Shown here: in pieces, positions 12,494-23,528 of the stretch
How the letters are laid out: every line of letters begins with the position of its first letter
Numbering within the stretch: the stretch's first letter is position 1
NCBI GenBank assembly: GCA_905221605.1
Contig: CAJNDS010002651.1
Span: forward strand, 226,001 to 290,000
Direction: 5' to 3'
DNA length: 64,000 nucleotides
DNA from: Symbiodinium natans
Lineage: Eukaryota; Sar; Dinophyceae; Suessiales; Symbiodiniaceae
Notes under the pieces: model-generated
Told to the model about the DNA's origin: nothing
Databases searched by the model: none
What the model saw: only the letters and a program-made list of their open reading frames with translations
Made by a program: the position numbers and the translations under genes

Positions 12494-15400
12494 TTGCTGT
12501 GGTTGGGGGTTGAGGTTAGTGCCTAGAGTTCAAGGTTTAGGGTTTGGGTTTGCACTCAGGTTTAGTTAGGGTTTATGTAGGGTCTAGGGCCTCCCCAAGA
12601 AAGAACACGAAACCCGAACAGCAAAGAGCAGATTTAAAGAGAAGATCAACGAGGCTTAGAGGGTTTTTCAAGGTATTGTTGCCTTGCTAAAACAAACAAA
12701 CGACTGCAAATGCCAATTCGAGAGCAGTGTTAAACGCTAACCCTAAACCCCCCCCCAAAAAAAAAAACCTAAACCCTAAACCCTAAACCTAAACCCTAAA
12801 CCCTAAACCCTAAACCCTAAAGGCCTCCTTGTGGCGGCAGAGAAGCCCGTGCTCAGGTAGCCCCAGAAGGACCACGGAGCATCCTCGCGATGTGGGGTTT
12901 AGGGTTTAGGGTTTAGGGTTTAGGGTTTGGGGTTTAGGGTTTAGGGTTTAGGGTTTGGGGTTTAGGGTTTAGGGTTTAGGGTTTGGGGTTTGGGGTTTGG
13001 GGTTTAATTAAGGGTTTAAGGGTTTAGGGTTTAAGGGTTTAGGGTTTGGGGTTGAGGGTTTGGGGTTTAGGGTTTAGGGTTTGGGGTTTAGGGTTTGGGG
13101 TTGAGTGTTTAGGGTTTAGGGTTGAGGGTTTAGGGTTTGGGGTTTAGGGTTTAGGGTTTAGGGTTTGGGGTTTGGGGTTTAGGGTTTAGGGTTTGGGGTT
13201 TGGGGTTTAGGGTTTAGGGTTGAGGGTTTAGGGTTTGGGGTTTGGGGTTTATAGGGTTTAGGGTTTGGGGTTGAGGGTTTAGGGTTTAGGGTTGTAGGGT
13301 TTAGGGTTTGGGGTTTGGGGTTTAGGGTTTAGGGTTTAGGGTTGAGGGTTGAGGGTTTAGGGTTTGGGGTTTAGGGTTTAGGGCTTAGGGTTTGGGGTTT
13401 AGGGTTTGAGGGTTTGGGGGTTGATGTTTAGGTTTCAGGGTTCGGGGTTTAGTGATTGGGGGTTTGGGGTTTCGGTGCTTTTTGGGTCTGGGATGTAGGT
13501 TTGGGCTTTCGGGCTTAGGGTTTGGGGTTCAGGCTTCGGGGTTCTTGGTGGCTTGGGGTTTAGGGTTTGGGGGCTACGTATAGGGTGTCACAGCCTCAGC
13601 ACCACAGGGTTGCGGCGTTCAGGGTTTTAGGATTTGCGGCTTCAATGGCGGGCTGCACAGGATGCAGGGGTTTAGTGTTTAGGGTTTAGGGGTGAGGGTG
13701 TGGAGGTCTGCCACATTGACGGTGTTCCCTTGAGGTTTATGAGTTCTTGTCAGGTTACAAGTCGTGAAATCATAGGCACCTTGCTTTGAGAATACTTCTT
13801 GCCCTATACCCCTGCACCCTAAACCTCAAGAGACCAAAGGAGGGACCATAATTTTGGGGCTACTTAGGTTAAAAACTATTAAGGGACCTTAGGTATACAG
13901 GGACTCTCCCTAAACCCTTATGAAACCTTCCACCCTCAGCCCTACACCCTACCCACAAACCCTAAACTCTGCCAGTAGACCCTAAACCCTAAGCTCCACC
14001 TGTACACCCTGCACCCTAAAACCCCCAAAGCCCCTAAAGCCCTAAACTCCAAAATCCCGCATCCCGCCTGTAACCTCAACCCCCACCCGAAACCCGAATA
14101 TTAAACCCCTAGCCCTTAAATAACCCCCCTTATACTCTACTATAACTATAAGGGGAGTATTGAAGAATAGGGGGGTAGCGGGTTTAATTTTCGTGGGAGA
14201 GGATTAATCACCCCGCACCTGCGCGAAGGTGTTGGTGCCCTCCAGATTCTCCTTGTCTAGGGTTTGGGGAGTTAAGGGGTCTAGGGCTTTGGGGTTTAGG
14301 GGTTAGGCTTTAGGGGTTCGGTTTAGGGGGTGAAGTGGTTTGGTGGTTTCTGCGTTGTATCTGATAAAGTGTTGGGGTTTCGGGGTTTAGGGGTTCCGGG
14401 TTTGGGATAGGGCTTTGGGGTCAGGAAGTCTTGGCGTAAACGGGTTGAGGAGATCAGGATTTAGGGTTTTATGGCTGATGATTTGGGATGTTTCCCCGTA
14501 TGCTAACAGTCTTGAATAGGGATTAGAGTACCCCGATTAAAATCCCTACTAAGGAGTGTTACTATAAGGGGGACATCCCAACTGATGAGAATAGACGGGT
14601 TGAAGTTGCTGGGGTGTAGGGTTCTTGGGCCCAGGGCTTTGTGCTTTGCAGGGTTTAATCCCTGACCTCCTTGAAAGGGTTCTGATGTATGAGCCCTTGA
14701 TTGTATAGGGTACGTAAGGGTATATAAGGGGATAGGGGTTTAGCGCTTTGGATGTAGGGTTTGGGGTGTAGGGTTGAGGGTGTAGGGTTAAGGGGGGCTG
14801 GGTCGCCCTGAGCCCTAATGTCGAAAACCTGGTGCATTCAAAGGCCCCTGTTAAACGCCACATGCCATCTGTCATTCTTGTTGTCAAGTAAGGCACGACA
14901 TGCCGGGATCTTAGGCTTTATGATTAATCACTTGCTTATTTAAACCCTAAACCCTAAACCCTATACCCTAAACCCTAAACCCTAAACCAACTTTCCTCAA
15001 CCCTAAACCCTAAACCCTAACAGCCCGAAGGTGTGGAAGGCGTCGGCAGCATCTCGGCAGGAGTCCTATCAGGCTTAGGAGGTACTTTATCCGCTCGGAT
15101 GTTAGTACCTTCGTGCCAAGGTGCGCCGGGTTGTGAGGACCTGGTATGGCCCTCCCTAGACCCTAAACCCTAAACCCTAAACCCTAAACCCTAAACCTCC
15201 ATTTGCTTCTGTTTGACGACCAGGTTCTGAGTCCAGAGAAACCGGCAGTCTAAATGCCATAGTCGGGATACGCCAGTCTTAACTTTTGCAGCAGCATTGT
15301 CAAGACGGAGGATCAACTGATGGGCAACGGGGAAAGTGTGGAAATAATGTTTCGCAGAAACAGCCCTTCTGCCGCCACGGATGTTGCCGAAATCAGCTCC

Positions 15401-17974
15401 GACTCACGGCTAGTCAAACTGACCGAACATTGCCGCCGCGAGTACGGATCAAGGAATGGCCACAACTGATACTGCGTCGGTCTGGGGTTGAACCCCAATC
15501 ACCTAAACACCCCAAATAAGCCCAACTAGCCCCAAACCCCTAAGTTCAAAACCCTAAACTGTAGGGTTTAGGGTTTAGAGGTTTAAGGGGTTTAGGTTTA
15601 GGGTTTACGGTCTAGACCCTAAACCCTAAAACCCTAAACCTAAGCCGCGTCGCGCAAGGCTGCCAGCGTGGCCGGAGCCTGGGCCCCGGCGATGAGGAGC
15701 AGCGCCACAGGCGAGGGGCCTGCTCCTCTGGGGGAGTTTAAGGGTTTAGGGCTTAACTAGGGTTTAGGGCTGCGGGTTTAGGGTTTTAGGGTTTAGTTTA
15801 GGTTTTGGGGTTTGGGGCTTGGGGTTTAGGGTTTAGGGGTTTAGGGATTTAGGATTTCGGGAAACACCGAATCCACTAGTCTCAGGGTTTCGGGTGGGGG
15901 GGGGGGGGGGCTGTTTGTTGCCGTCATTTTACGCCGCGTTCTACTATAGATTTGGGAATTCACAAAAATCCCGATAATCGACCCCCCAATAGTCGGATTC
16001 CCTTGTAGTAAGGACCCCAAGAAGGTACCCCGAACTTCACCCAAAACCCATAACCCTAAACCCTAAACCCTAAACCGAACCCCAAAACCCAAAACCCAAC
16101 TGTGTTTCAAAAGGTCAACCAGGGTTTGGGGGTCCCAGACTACTACACCCAGAGGCTCCATCTGTAGCACTACAATGGATTTATAGTACCCCCAAAAGCC
16201 ATAGTAAACAGGATTTGGGGTTTGGGGTTTGAGGTTTAGGGTTTAGGGTTTCGGGTTTCGGGGACAAGGCCAGTCAAGTAAGTCTAGGGACCATCGACTT
16301 TCATGAGGGGACTGCAACCTCAAGGAGCTGCAGGCAGCGCCCTGCGCGCTAAACCCTAAATCCTAAACCCTAAACCCTAAAGCCTAAACCCTAAACCCTG
16401 AACCCTAAACCCTGAACCCTGAACCCTAACCCCAAAACCCTAAACTCTAAACCCCTAACCCCCCCCCCCCTCCCAAAAAAAGAAAATTGGCCTGCCAAAG
16501 AGTCCGCGACGTGCAAGTCGAGCCCCATCTGCAGCTGCAGAGTCTGCTCGAGCTCATCCAAGCCATCTGGTGAGCTTTGCGTTGTGGGGTTTAGGGCTTG
16601 GGGTTTAGGGCTGGGGTTTAGGGTTTCGGGTTTAGGGTTTGGGGTTTGGGGTCTGAGGTTTGGGGGTCTGGGGTTTGGGGCTTAGGGCTTGTCAGGGCGC
16701 TTCGGGCTCAGAGTTTAGGAGGGCTTGGGGGAGGGTTCCTGGACCCCTCTATGAAAAAAATGGTGGGTTTAGTGTCGGGGGTTAGGCCCATAAACTCCAA
16801 GCCCCTAAATCCTAAACTCCCAAACCCTTACCTCCTAAACCCTTAGTTCCTAAACCCTAAATCCAAAACCATTAACCTCCGAAACACCAAACCAAAGCAC
16901 CCCCTCTCCAGCCTAGGTCGCGGGTCTCGGACACCAGTAGCGCTACAGCGGGAGCTGGAGCGGCCTCACCTGCGCAGAGAGTTTTTGTTACTGATTGTTA
17001 GGGGGTTTAGGGTTTAGGGTTTAGGGTTGAGGGGATTCAAGAGTTTTGGGGGTTAGGAGCTTCATAGGGTTTAGCGCTTAGGCACAGCTTCCAAAAGTAC
17101 TCTGTTTCGTGTGCACAGCGAGATTTAGTGTAAGACGCTCCCGAAATGGCAATTTCTTTCGTTAGGGGATAGGATTAGGGAGACCCTTGGGGATACAGAC
17201 CCTCTGAATAAGGTCCCTGTTCAAGAGGACCAGAAGAGGGTTAAGAAGGGTTACCGTTTTAAGGGCCCCCCCCCTTATCCTAGGGAAGGCGACCGAATTT
17301 GCATTATCGTCGCGTCTAAGGTTTTGAGTTTAGGGTTGGGTTGTTTGCCCACCCTAACCCCTAGACCCTAGACCCTAGACCCTAAACCCTAAACTTCAAG
17401 GGGGGGGGGGGGGGGGGGGGGGGGCAAGGTTTTTGCAGGCTTTATGCTGTGAGGCTGCTTCTGGTCGCTGTCCCTTCATTCCGGAGGCTCTTTCACCCTA
17501 AACCCTAAACCCTAAACCCTAAACCCTAAACCCTAAACCCCCAAAGCCTGCCAAACCCCTAACCTCCCTGAGCCCCTTATCCCCCTAAACTAGGATGGCC
17601 GACAAAACCCTCTTAAAAGCACTCCCAAAAGTTATCATCCTCTTCAACCCGAATGAGGGGAAAGATAAAACATCGCAAGGGCCTACCTAGTACACCCGAA
17701 ACCAACTCAGATCACCTATATCAACCCGAACCCGAAGTCGCCCTAAACCCTAAACCCTAAACCCTAAACCCTAAACCCTAAACCCTAAACCCTAAACCCT
17801 AAACCCTAAACCCTAAATCCTAAATCCTAAACCCTAAACCCTAACCCCCCGAGGCCTCCAGCATCTTGCGCCGTGCGGGCATTCTGGTCCACACCCCGAC
17901 GCACCGCCGTGCGCCACAACGAGGGCTCCTTCTTTGTGAGAGTTGCTTAGGGTTTAGGGTTTAGGGTTTAGGGT

Positions 17975-18027
<53 letters not shown>

Positions 18028-19271
18028 GCTCTCTTGAAGGCTCACGGGTAGTTACAGGTACGGTTGTACATGTACACACCCCAAGAAAACCATAGTTGCC
18101 TGTCTGATAACCGTACTTATAAGTTCTCATGAACCTCCCCAAGTAGGGTTTACGGTGTTCACAGGGTTTACCTAAGCCCTGAAAATACCAGAAGCATGGC
18201 AACAACCGAGGCGTCAACACAATTTGTGCTAGCGGTAAGTCACGAAAAGAACGCAACTGTGTGCAAACATCATGTCTCCACATTGTGCAATAGCAAATCA
18301 TGATGAGCAAATATAGATGTATTAACTTCAATTCAGCTGTAAAAGAGAAACCAAGTACATTTATATGTACATACATGCAAAAACACGCATTCACACAATT
18401 CACAGACGTTTTGATGTGTACATCGACACATACATACATGCATACTTGCATCCTCCATACATACACAGAATTAATTGTGTGTATACATGTATATGTATGT
18501 ACATATGTGCACGCACACGCACACCCTGTCATATTGGGGCGGCCAATCTGGGCATCTGGAATGAAGCTATTTACAGCTTATAGCCAAAATTTGGCCCTCG
18601 GGGCTGTCGGGGATTGGAGGTATAGGGCTTGGTGCTCTCGAAACCCTGCAGGGTTTAAGGTTTAGGGCTTAGGGTTTAGGAGATTAGGAGATTAGGAGAT
18701 TAGGAGTTAGGGTTTAGGGGTTGGGGTGGATCCTAAACTCTTAAACTCTAAACCCTATCTAAGTTCCAATAGGCCCAAGAGGAAAGGGAAACCCCTCAGC
18801 TGAACCTAATCTGTACTTGGATGTTCATGGTGCTTGTTATATGTCGAGTTCACCCTAAACCCTAAACTCTGTAGCCACAGATACGGGACTTTGGGTTTCG
18901 GGGAGGGTGGGGCGGTTAGGGAAGGCGAGTTTCAGAGATTTCGGGATCTACGGGCGTCTTGAAAAAAGCTGTTGGTTGGCTTAGGTTTCTAAGGGCTTAA
19001 GGCTAGCCAAACCCTGAACCGGCTTTTCTCAGGTTTGAGGACATCCCTCGATGCCTTGAACCCATGGATCCCCCCTAGGGCACTTATAGTGGCGTTACCA
19101 ACCCTAAACCCTACTAAACCCTAAACCCTAAACCCTAAGCCCTAAACCCTAAACCCTAAACCCTAAACCCTACAGCCCGAGCCCCATGATCCGCCCGACC
19201 TCATCCAAGCTCTCAGGGAGAGCGTCAGGGCCAGCCTCGAAATCATCAGGCATCTTGGGATCTGGGGCTTC
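7371..19271 (-). CDS. Unidentified protein, 12 exons, C-terminal part with stop codon
   Basis: Exons 5' to 3': 19271-19200, 17928-17856, 16969-16913, 16566-16492, 16341-16319, 15719-15646, 15065-15042, 14251-14219, 12883-12828, 9266-9212, 8428-8351, 7424-7371 (TAA at 7373-7371). All joins are in phase except 16319/15719, where an exon may be missing. Acceptors are AG|G except one; donors GT, GC or GA. Examples: PDDFEAGPDALPESLDE, SLWRTAVRRGVDQNARTAQD, LDELEQTLQLQMGLDLHV, PVALLLIAGAQAPATLAALR, DAPWSFWGYLSTGFSAAT, LRGLGLGVSGMAAVYVDGSL, and the end VRLMPAEEEDKVK. I recognise no family. It may be the C-terminal tail of the channel gene to its right, since no sure stop separates them; an in-frame TAG at 19172-19170 would instead end an upstream gene there. 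Exon reality is well supported by frame conservation; exact boundaries are inferred. Confidence 0.65.
7551..7655. mobile_element. MITE family A copy (TIR TTGGGATGTTCCCCC)
   Basis: Ends are inverted: TTGGGATGTTCCCCCCTC at the left and TAAGGGGGAACATCCC at the right, with inner ACTAACAGTCCTT facing AGGACTGTTAGT. No coding capacity. It lies in the intron before the terminal exon of the minus-strand gene. A diverged partial copy follows at 7767-7861. Confidence 0.8.
8694..8741. repeat. (CCCTCAA)n variant array
   Basis: About seven CCCTCAA heptamers, a one-base variant of the telomere unit, homogeneous enough to be a locally expanded tandem array. Confidence 0.8.
9029..9128. repeat. (TTTCTAGGG)n nonamer array
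   Basis: About eleven copies of TTTCTAGGG, flanked on both sides by ordinary TTTAGGG. A two-base insertion into the telomere unit has been amplified as a new repeat. Confidence 0.9.
9129..9184. repeat. Head-to-head inversion of telomere repeats
   Basis: TTTAGGGTTTAGGG switches directly to AAACCCTAAACCC around base 9143, with only TA between the two orientations. Confidence 0.85.
9403..9490 (+). CDS. Possible plus-strand exon, unidentified
   Basis: An AG|G acceptor at 9401-9403 opens a frame reading EVKYPGRGPRFGGAYANPTI and on to FHIRRFRG, followed by telomere repeat. It lies inside a minus-strand intron. No partner exon was found, so it may be a chance frame. Confidence 0.3.
10286..10925 (-). 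pseudogene. Degenerate ankyrin-repeat fragment
   Basis: About five ankyrin units of 33 codons read on the minus strand, but in alternating frames. The first gives KFVRFLLDAGADKDLQDG, then a frame change gives YGQTALIIALQG, then SLMYASLAGRVEIVSLLLDA, and later GADENLQNR with GHVEIVHLLKA. At least three frameshifts break the array and no intron is seen inside it. The motif style is like the ankyrin proteins abundant in Symbiodiniaceae. The stretch 10050-11310 is free of TTTAGGG, so it is a discrete block, perhaps a decayed gene or an inserted cDNA copy, inside the 3.6-kb intron 9267-12827 of the minus-strand gene. Confidence 0.75.
11126..11314 (+). CDS. Small plus-strand frame, weakly F-box-like
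   Basis: Reads from ATG through SLQMCSIARDFKRCDSSHIM to WPTLQLLNKAEVEG and then runs into telomere repeat. The spacing of hydrophobic residues and the terminal W resembles the second half of an F-box (VCRRFRRLASDPSLW), but this is only an impression. Probably an exon fragment or pseudogene next to the ankyrin remnant. Confidence 0.3.
   Translation: MPASDELLQVAHVFARGTAAISCPESLQMCSIARDFKRCDSSHIMWPTLQLLNKAEVEGLGV
11465..11572. mobile_element. Inverted-repeat element, family E copy
   Basis: Contains GGGGTCCTTGTTA, then TTTGGGGTGTATATTGGGG and a C-run that pairs with the opening G-run. A related copy is at 50988-51112 and inverted relatives at 15948-16040 and 58947-59025. Confidence 0.6.
12417..12493. 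repeat. Poly-C tract of about 77 nt
   Basis: An uninterrupted run of C. Other long C or G runs occur at 58090-58126, 17400-17424 and 31470-31494. Length in the assembly is probably uncertain. Confidence 0.9.
12897..13575. repeat. Long degenerate TTTAGGG/TTTGGGG field
   Basis: About 680 nt of G-strand telomere-like repeat alternating TTTAGGG, TTTGGGG and GGGTTGA, decaying towards 13500. It occupies the intron between exons 12883-12828 and 14251-14219. Confidence 0.85.
14483..14581. mobile_element. MITE family A copy
   Basis: TTGGGATGTTTCCCC with ACAGTC at the left; GTGTTACTATAAGGGGGACATCCCAA at the right, 99 bp, non-coding. It lies in the intron between exons 15065-15042 and 14251-14219. Confidence 0.75.
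15264..15474 (+). CDS. Possible plus-strand coding island, unidentified
   Basis: An open frame of about 69 codons from a TAG near 15261 to TGA at 15472. It includes KTEDQLMGNGESVEIMFRRN, DVAEISSDSRLVKLTEHCRR and EYGSRNGHN. Composition is protein-like and has no telomere residue. No family recognised. It sits in a minus-strand intron; the minus strand is also partly open. Confidence 0.35.
17971..18026. repeat. (GGGTTGA)8 variant array
   Basis: Eight tandem GGGTTGA heptamers directly after TTTAGGG repeats: a one-base telomere variant homogenised by local expansion. Confidence 0.85.
18027..19199. other. Intron with ACATACATGC-rich low-complexity island
   Basis: 18050-18640 is repeat-poor, AT-rich and carries many ACATAC/ACATGC words (18355-18510); no exon was supported. 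The rest is degenerate TTTAGGG plus AGGAGATT repeats near 18690. Confidence 0.4.
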
Positions 19272-19659
19272 CTGTGTTTAGGGTTTAGGGTACAGTTTAG
19301 GGTTTAGGGTTTAGGGTTTAGGGTTTAGGGTTTCGGGTCAGCTCCTGAAGACTCAGCTGTATATATAGAGCTTGCAGCGGAGGTCTTTGCAGGGGATGCA
19401 CTTGAAAAATGGTTTAATGTTGCTTGCGACGCTCTCTTCTAGGAGCCGTGTCCAAGGGAGGTGGGGGAGGCTAAACCCTAAACCCTAAACCCTAAACCCT
19501 AAACAGTGGCTAGGCAGAATCATTCCCTTCCGAAGGCTTTTTGGGGGAATGCTCAAGCCCAACACCCTAAACCCTAAATCCTAAATCCTAAACCCCCAAA
19601 CCCTGAACCCTAAAGCCTAAGCCCCAAACCCTAACCCGAAACCCTGTCGAGTCTCCCTC

Positions 19660-20015
19660 TCTCCTCACCCTGAACCCCAAACCCTAAACCCTAAACCCTA
19701 AACCCCAAACCCCGAACCACAAACCCTATTAAAGTACAGTACTCCAAAAACCAATTCCTCACCCTGAACCCCAAACCCCAAACCCTAAACCCTAAACCCT
19801 AAACCCCAAACCACAAACCCTATTAAAGTATAGTACTCCAACAGCCAATTCCTCAGGGCTAAGCCCCAAACCCTGAACCCTGAACCCTGAACCCTGAACC
19901 CCGAAGCCCTAAGCCCTAAGCCCTAAGCCCTAGACCCAAACCCAGTTCCCTAAACCCTAAACCCTAAACCCCAAACCCCAAACCACTATAGTACTCCAAA
20001 AACCAATTCCTCAGG
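19660..20015. repeat. Tandem unit joining unique and telomere-like sequence
   Basis: The words CACAAACCCTATTAAAGTA and GTACTCCAAAAACCAATTCC recur at about 19731, 19812 and 19985, separated by CCCTAAA and CCCCAAA tracts of different length. Unique and telomeric DNA were therefore duplicated together. A single relative (TTAAAGTATCGTACTCCAAA) lies at about 9849. Confidence 0.75.
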
Positions 20016-20508
20016 GCTAGGCCAGGACCAACAAGGTCGAGCCAGGGCTGCAGGCGGCCGCCTTCACGATCCCAACAGCCAGGCAAGGGGTTTGGGGTTT
20101 AGGGTTTGGGGTTTAGGGCTTAGGGATTAGGGTTTAGGATTTAGGGTTTGGGGTTTAGTTTCAGTGTTTCAGGGTCCAGGATATAGTGGATTCAGGGTTT
20201 AGGGTTTCCATGTTTCAGGGCTTAGGGTTGCAGTGCTTCAGGGCTTAGGATTAGGGTTTAGGGTTTAGGGTTTAGGGTTTAGGGTTTAGGGCTTAGGGTA
20301 ATTCAGGGTATCTCGTGGGGGGCGAGTGGCGCGCGCTGGCGCTAAGAAGCACCCTGGCGCAGGCGCGCCCCGAGACGTGTATCCCCACCCCTCGCTTGTG
20401 CTCCACCCTCGTCTGTTGCATTAGGGTTTCGGGTTTAGGGTTTAGGGTTTAGGGTAATAATTATGATCGTTCTCATGTTTCTTCCTTCGTGCTGACAGCG
20501 ACGTTTAG

Positions 20509-20586
20509 GCTATGAGGAAGGCGCTGCTTAAAGGCTCCGCATCTCGTGTCGATGTGCCCGGAGTCCTTGGCGGGGAATGGCTCGAG
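20509..20586 (+). CDS. Possible plus-strand exon, unidentified
   Basis: AG|G acceptor, then AMRKALLKGSASRVDVPGVL and GGEWLE, ending at a GC donor. The minus strand is also open here, so strand is unsure. Confidence 0.35.
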
Positions 20587-21019
20587 GCGCTGAGAGTTTG
20601 GAAGGTTTAGGGTTTAGGGTTTAGGTTTTAGGGTTTAGGGTTTAGGGTATAGGTTTAGGGTTTACGCCAAATCCCAAGGCTCCATAGATCTCATTAAAAT
20701 TGGGACGACGCACATCTCTAGAGACCCTACAGCCTAAGCGTCTCAACCCTAAAGCCTAACCCTAAACCTCAAACCCCAAACAAACCCCAAACCCCAAACC
20801 CCAAACCCTAAACCCTCAACCCTAAACCCCAAACCCTGAACTGCCTCCCATGTTGCGCAGGCCGCCATGGCGGGACTAAATTTCTCGGTCTTTCAGTGCT
20901 TTTTAGAAGGTTTTTGAGCGCTTCGAGGATGCTTAGGGTTTAGGGTTTAGGGTTTAGGGTTTAGGGTTTGGGGTTTAGGGTTTAGGGTTTAGGGTTTAGG
21001 GTTTGGGTTCTCGGAGCTC

Positions 21020-22758
21020 CTTTGTCTTTGGATGTTTGGAGCGTTGTGGGTCCGCAGCCTGGAGGTTTGGGTCTTGGACGCCCTAAACCCTAAACCCTAA
21101 ACCCTAAACCCTAAACCCTAAACCCTAAACCCTAAACCCTAAACCCGCAATTCAGGAGCGTCCATGTTGGGAGTTGCAGGGTTTCGGGTTTAGGGTGTGG
21201 GGCTTAGTAGGTTCTATAACCCTTAGGGTTTAGGGTTTAGGGTTTGGGGTTTAGGGTTTAGGGTTTAGGGTTTACGGTTTAGGGTTTAGGGTTCAAATAC
21301 AGGGTATAAACCCCAAAGCAATGGGGATATTATATGGAGCACCAGGTAGCGTTCAGAGTGAAGGGTTTTCTGACCACCAAGGACGAGGGTTGGGGTGTGG
21401 GGTCAGGGGTCTGAAGCTGACTGCTGCAGCCATGCATGAGGTGAGGTGACGTGATGTGAGGATCGACTGAAGGGCGGCCTCCGGCGCAAGGCTTACCGAC
21501 CCTTGTGATGCTATTTTGTCTGTGAATTTGTGCTCTAAGAAACTATCACGACCTGACTGGCGACAAAAAGCACCCCACAGATGGAAAGAACAAGCACAAG
21601 ACTCAGGGTGCCCCAAACCCTAAGCCCTGAACCCGAAACCCGAAACCCTAAACGTTTGGGGGCAGGAGGCTCGGGCTTTTGCCATGGGGAGAACAAGGGG
21701 TTGAGCAAAGAACGCGCAGGGTTGTAGAGGGTGAGTTGGGGGTGCGGGAGGGGTTTTTGCGGCTTTGTCACGCTTCCCGAGTTCGCCCCTTGTATTGCCT
21801 TTTACGGTAAGAAGGGTTTAGGGTGTAGGGTTCGGGGTTTTCGGGTTTCAACCCTCGAAGTAGGAAGTACGGGTACGTATCCGGGTTTCACTGGAGGGGG
21901 GGTTTAGGACGGTACAAGAAGTAGGATCATAACACACATAGAGGTGACTTTCCGTAAGGGTCCATGTACCTAATTCTTCTATGCTTGGGCCGCAAACACC
22001 CTATATAGGAAGTACTTTAAGGCCTAAGTATTCCATATATAGGGACCCTGAGGGTTTCAATTTAAGGAACCCTAAACACCCTAACGGTTTCTCTAGGATG
22101 TTCCAAAGAACCCTCTTTCAAAAAATATTCCTGAACATGATCCTCTGAAACAAACCCAATACAAAATGTACAAGGGTTTAAGCCTAAACCCTAAACCCTA
22201 AACCCTAAATCCTAAACCCTAAACCCTAAACCCATACCTAGTTCTGTTAAAGGGAGAACAAAGGTTCACCTGAGAGCCCGCACACCGAAGGGAAGAGATC
22301 CTGGAGCTCTGCGTGATCCTCCGGAAATGTCTTCTCCGATGACGGTTTGGGAGTTTAGGGTTTAGGGTTTAGGGTTTACGGGTAGACTTAAGGCTGAGGG
22401 TTTGGTTTAGGGCTAACAGCCGGCTGAGCTTGCTAGCAGCGCAACTGTTCAAGGTGGCCAAGCCACACACCCTAAACCCTAAACCCTAAACCCTAAATCC
22501 TAAACACATGTCCCAGCTAAGGATTCAAGCGAAACTTCTTTGGCAAGCACCCAATAAAACCAAACGAACCTCAAAGTCTGGGCTCATATACCCTAGACTC
22601 TTGTAATTCCTATTAATGTATATGAACCCTAAACCCTAAACCCTACACCCTAAACCCTAAACCCTAAGCCCTTTTAGGGCTCATGTCGTCCCTAAGCACT
22701 GTCCACCGGCTTCCTGCCAAGCATGCTCAGCACCGTCGGCATGCACCCGGATCTTTTG
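21020..22758 (-). CDS. Candidate exons between channel and downstream gene
   Basis: Three minus-strand islands have AG acceptors and GC/GA/GT donors: 22758-22714 (QKIRVHADGAEHAWQ), 22318-22270 (DHAELQDLFPSVCGLS) and 21058-21020 (AADPQRSKHPKTKE). The first two join in phase; the third does not join directly. No domain recognised. By position they could be cytoplasmic sequence after the channel pore. Confidence 0.45.
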
Positions 22759-23528
22759 CTGCTGTTTGGGGTTTAGGGTTTAGGGTTTAGGGTTTAGGGT
22801 TTAGGGTTTAGGGTTTAGGGTTTAGGGGGCTTACTTGGAGGTTCATGGTACTTATTAACCAATTATCACTGTACTTCTAAGCCACTTATGAGCCCCTTAA
22901 GTGCCCCAATATGCTTCAAGGTACAGATATAAGTACAGTTTTCATTGGTTAGTAAGTACCGTGATCCAAGTAATTAGACCGAGCTTGGCTGATGAGGCGG
23001 GTTCAAAGCAAACAGGGCCAGGGTAGATCAACTGGGTTGCGTTTGCCAAGCAACTTTCGCAAAGTGTCCGCGACACCATAGCAAAGTTTAGGGATTAGGG
23101 ATGGAGGTTTAGGGTTTAGGGTTTAGGACCAAAACCCGAAGCCTGAGCCCATATAAGCCCTAAGACCTAAACCCCTGAGCCCCCTAAGCTTTCTAGAGCC
23201 CGAATATCCTAGAAGCCACCAAACTTGTGAAGGCTATCCTTTTCGAGGCATTTATCAACACATAGGGGTACGCTTTTATAGCTCTAAATGGCTCTAAATG
23301 CTACAATCCTTTTCGCTATCCGTACATTCGGGTGTGAGGACTCCGGCTGGTCAGTTCAGGGTTCTAGGGTGCAGGGTTTAGGGTTTAGGGCTTAGGGTTT
23401 AGAGTTTGAGGGTTAAGGTTTAAGCTACCCTTTGAGGGATTATGCGGGGCACCCGATATCCCCCTATGTCCACCTTTTATGCGGTTATGTAGTAAGAACC
23501 AGGGGTGGGCGTAAGTTCGGGTGTCCTC

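Noticed and set aside
17954-18532. 192-codon minus-strand frame
   Set aside because: Built from an ACATAC-type low-complexity tract and from GGGTTGA repeats (STLNPQP); no domain and no splice signals.
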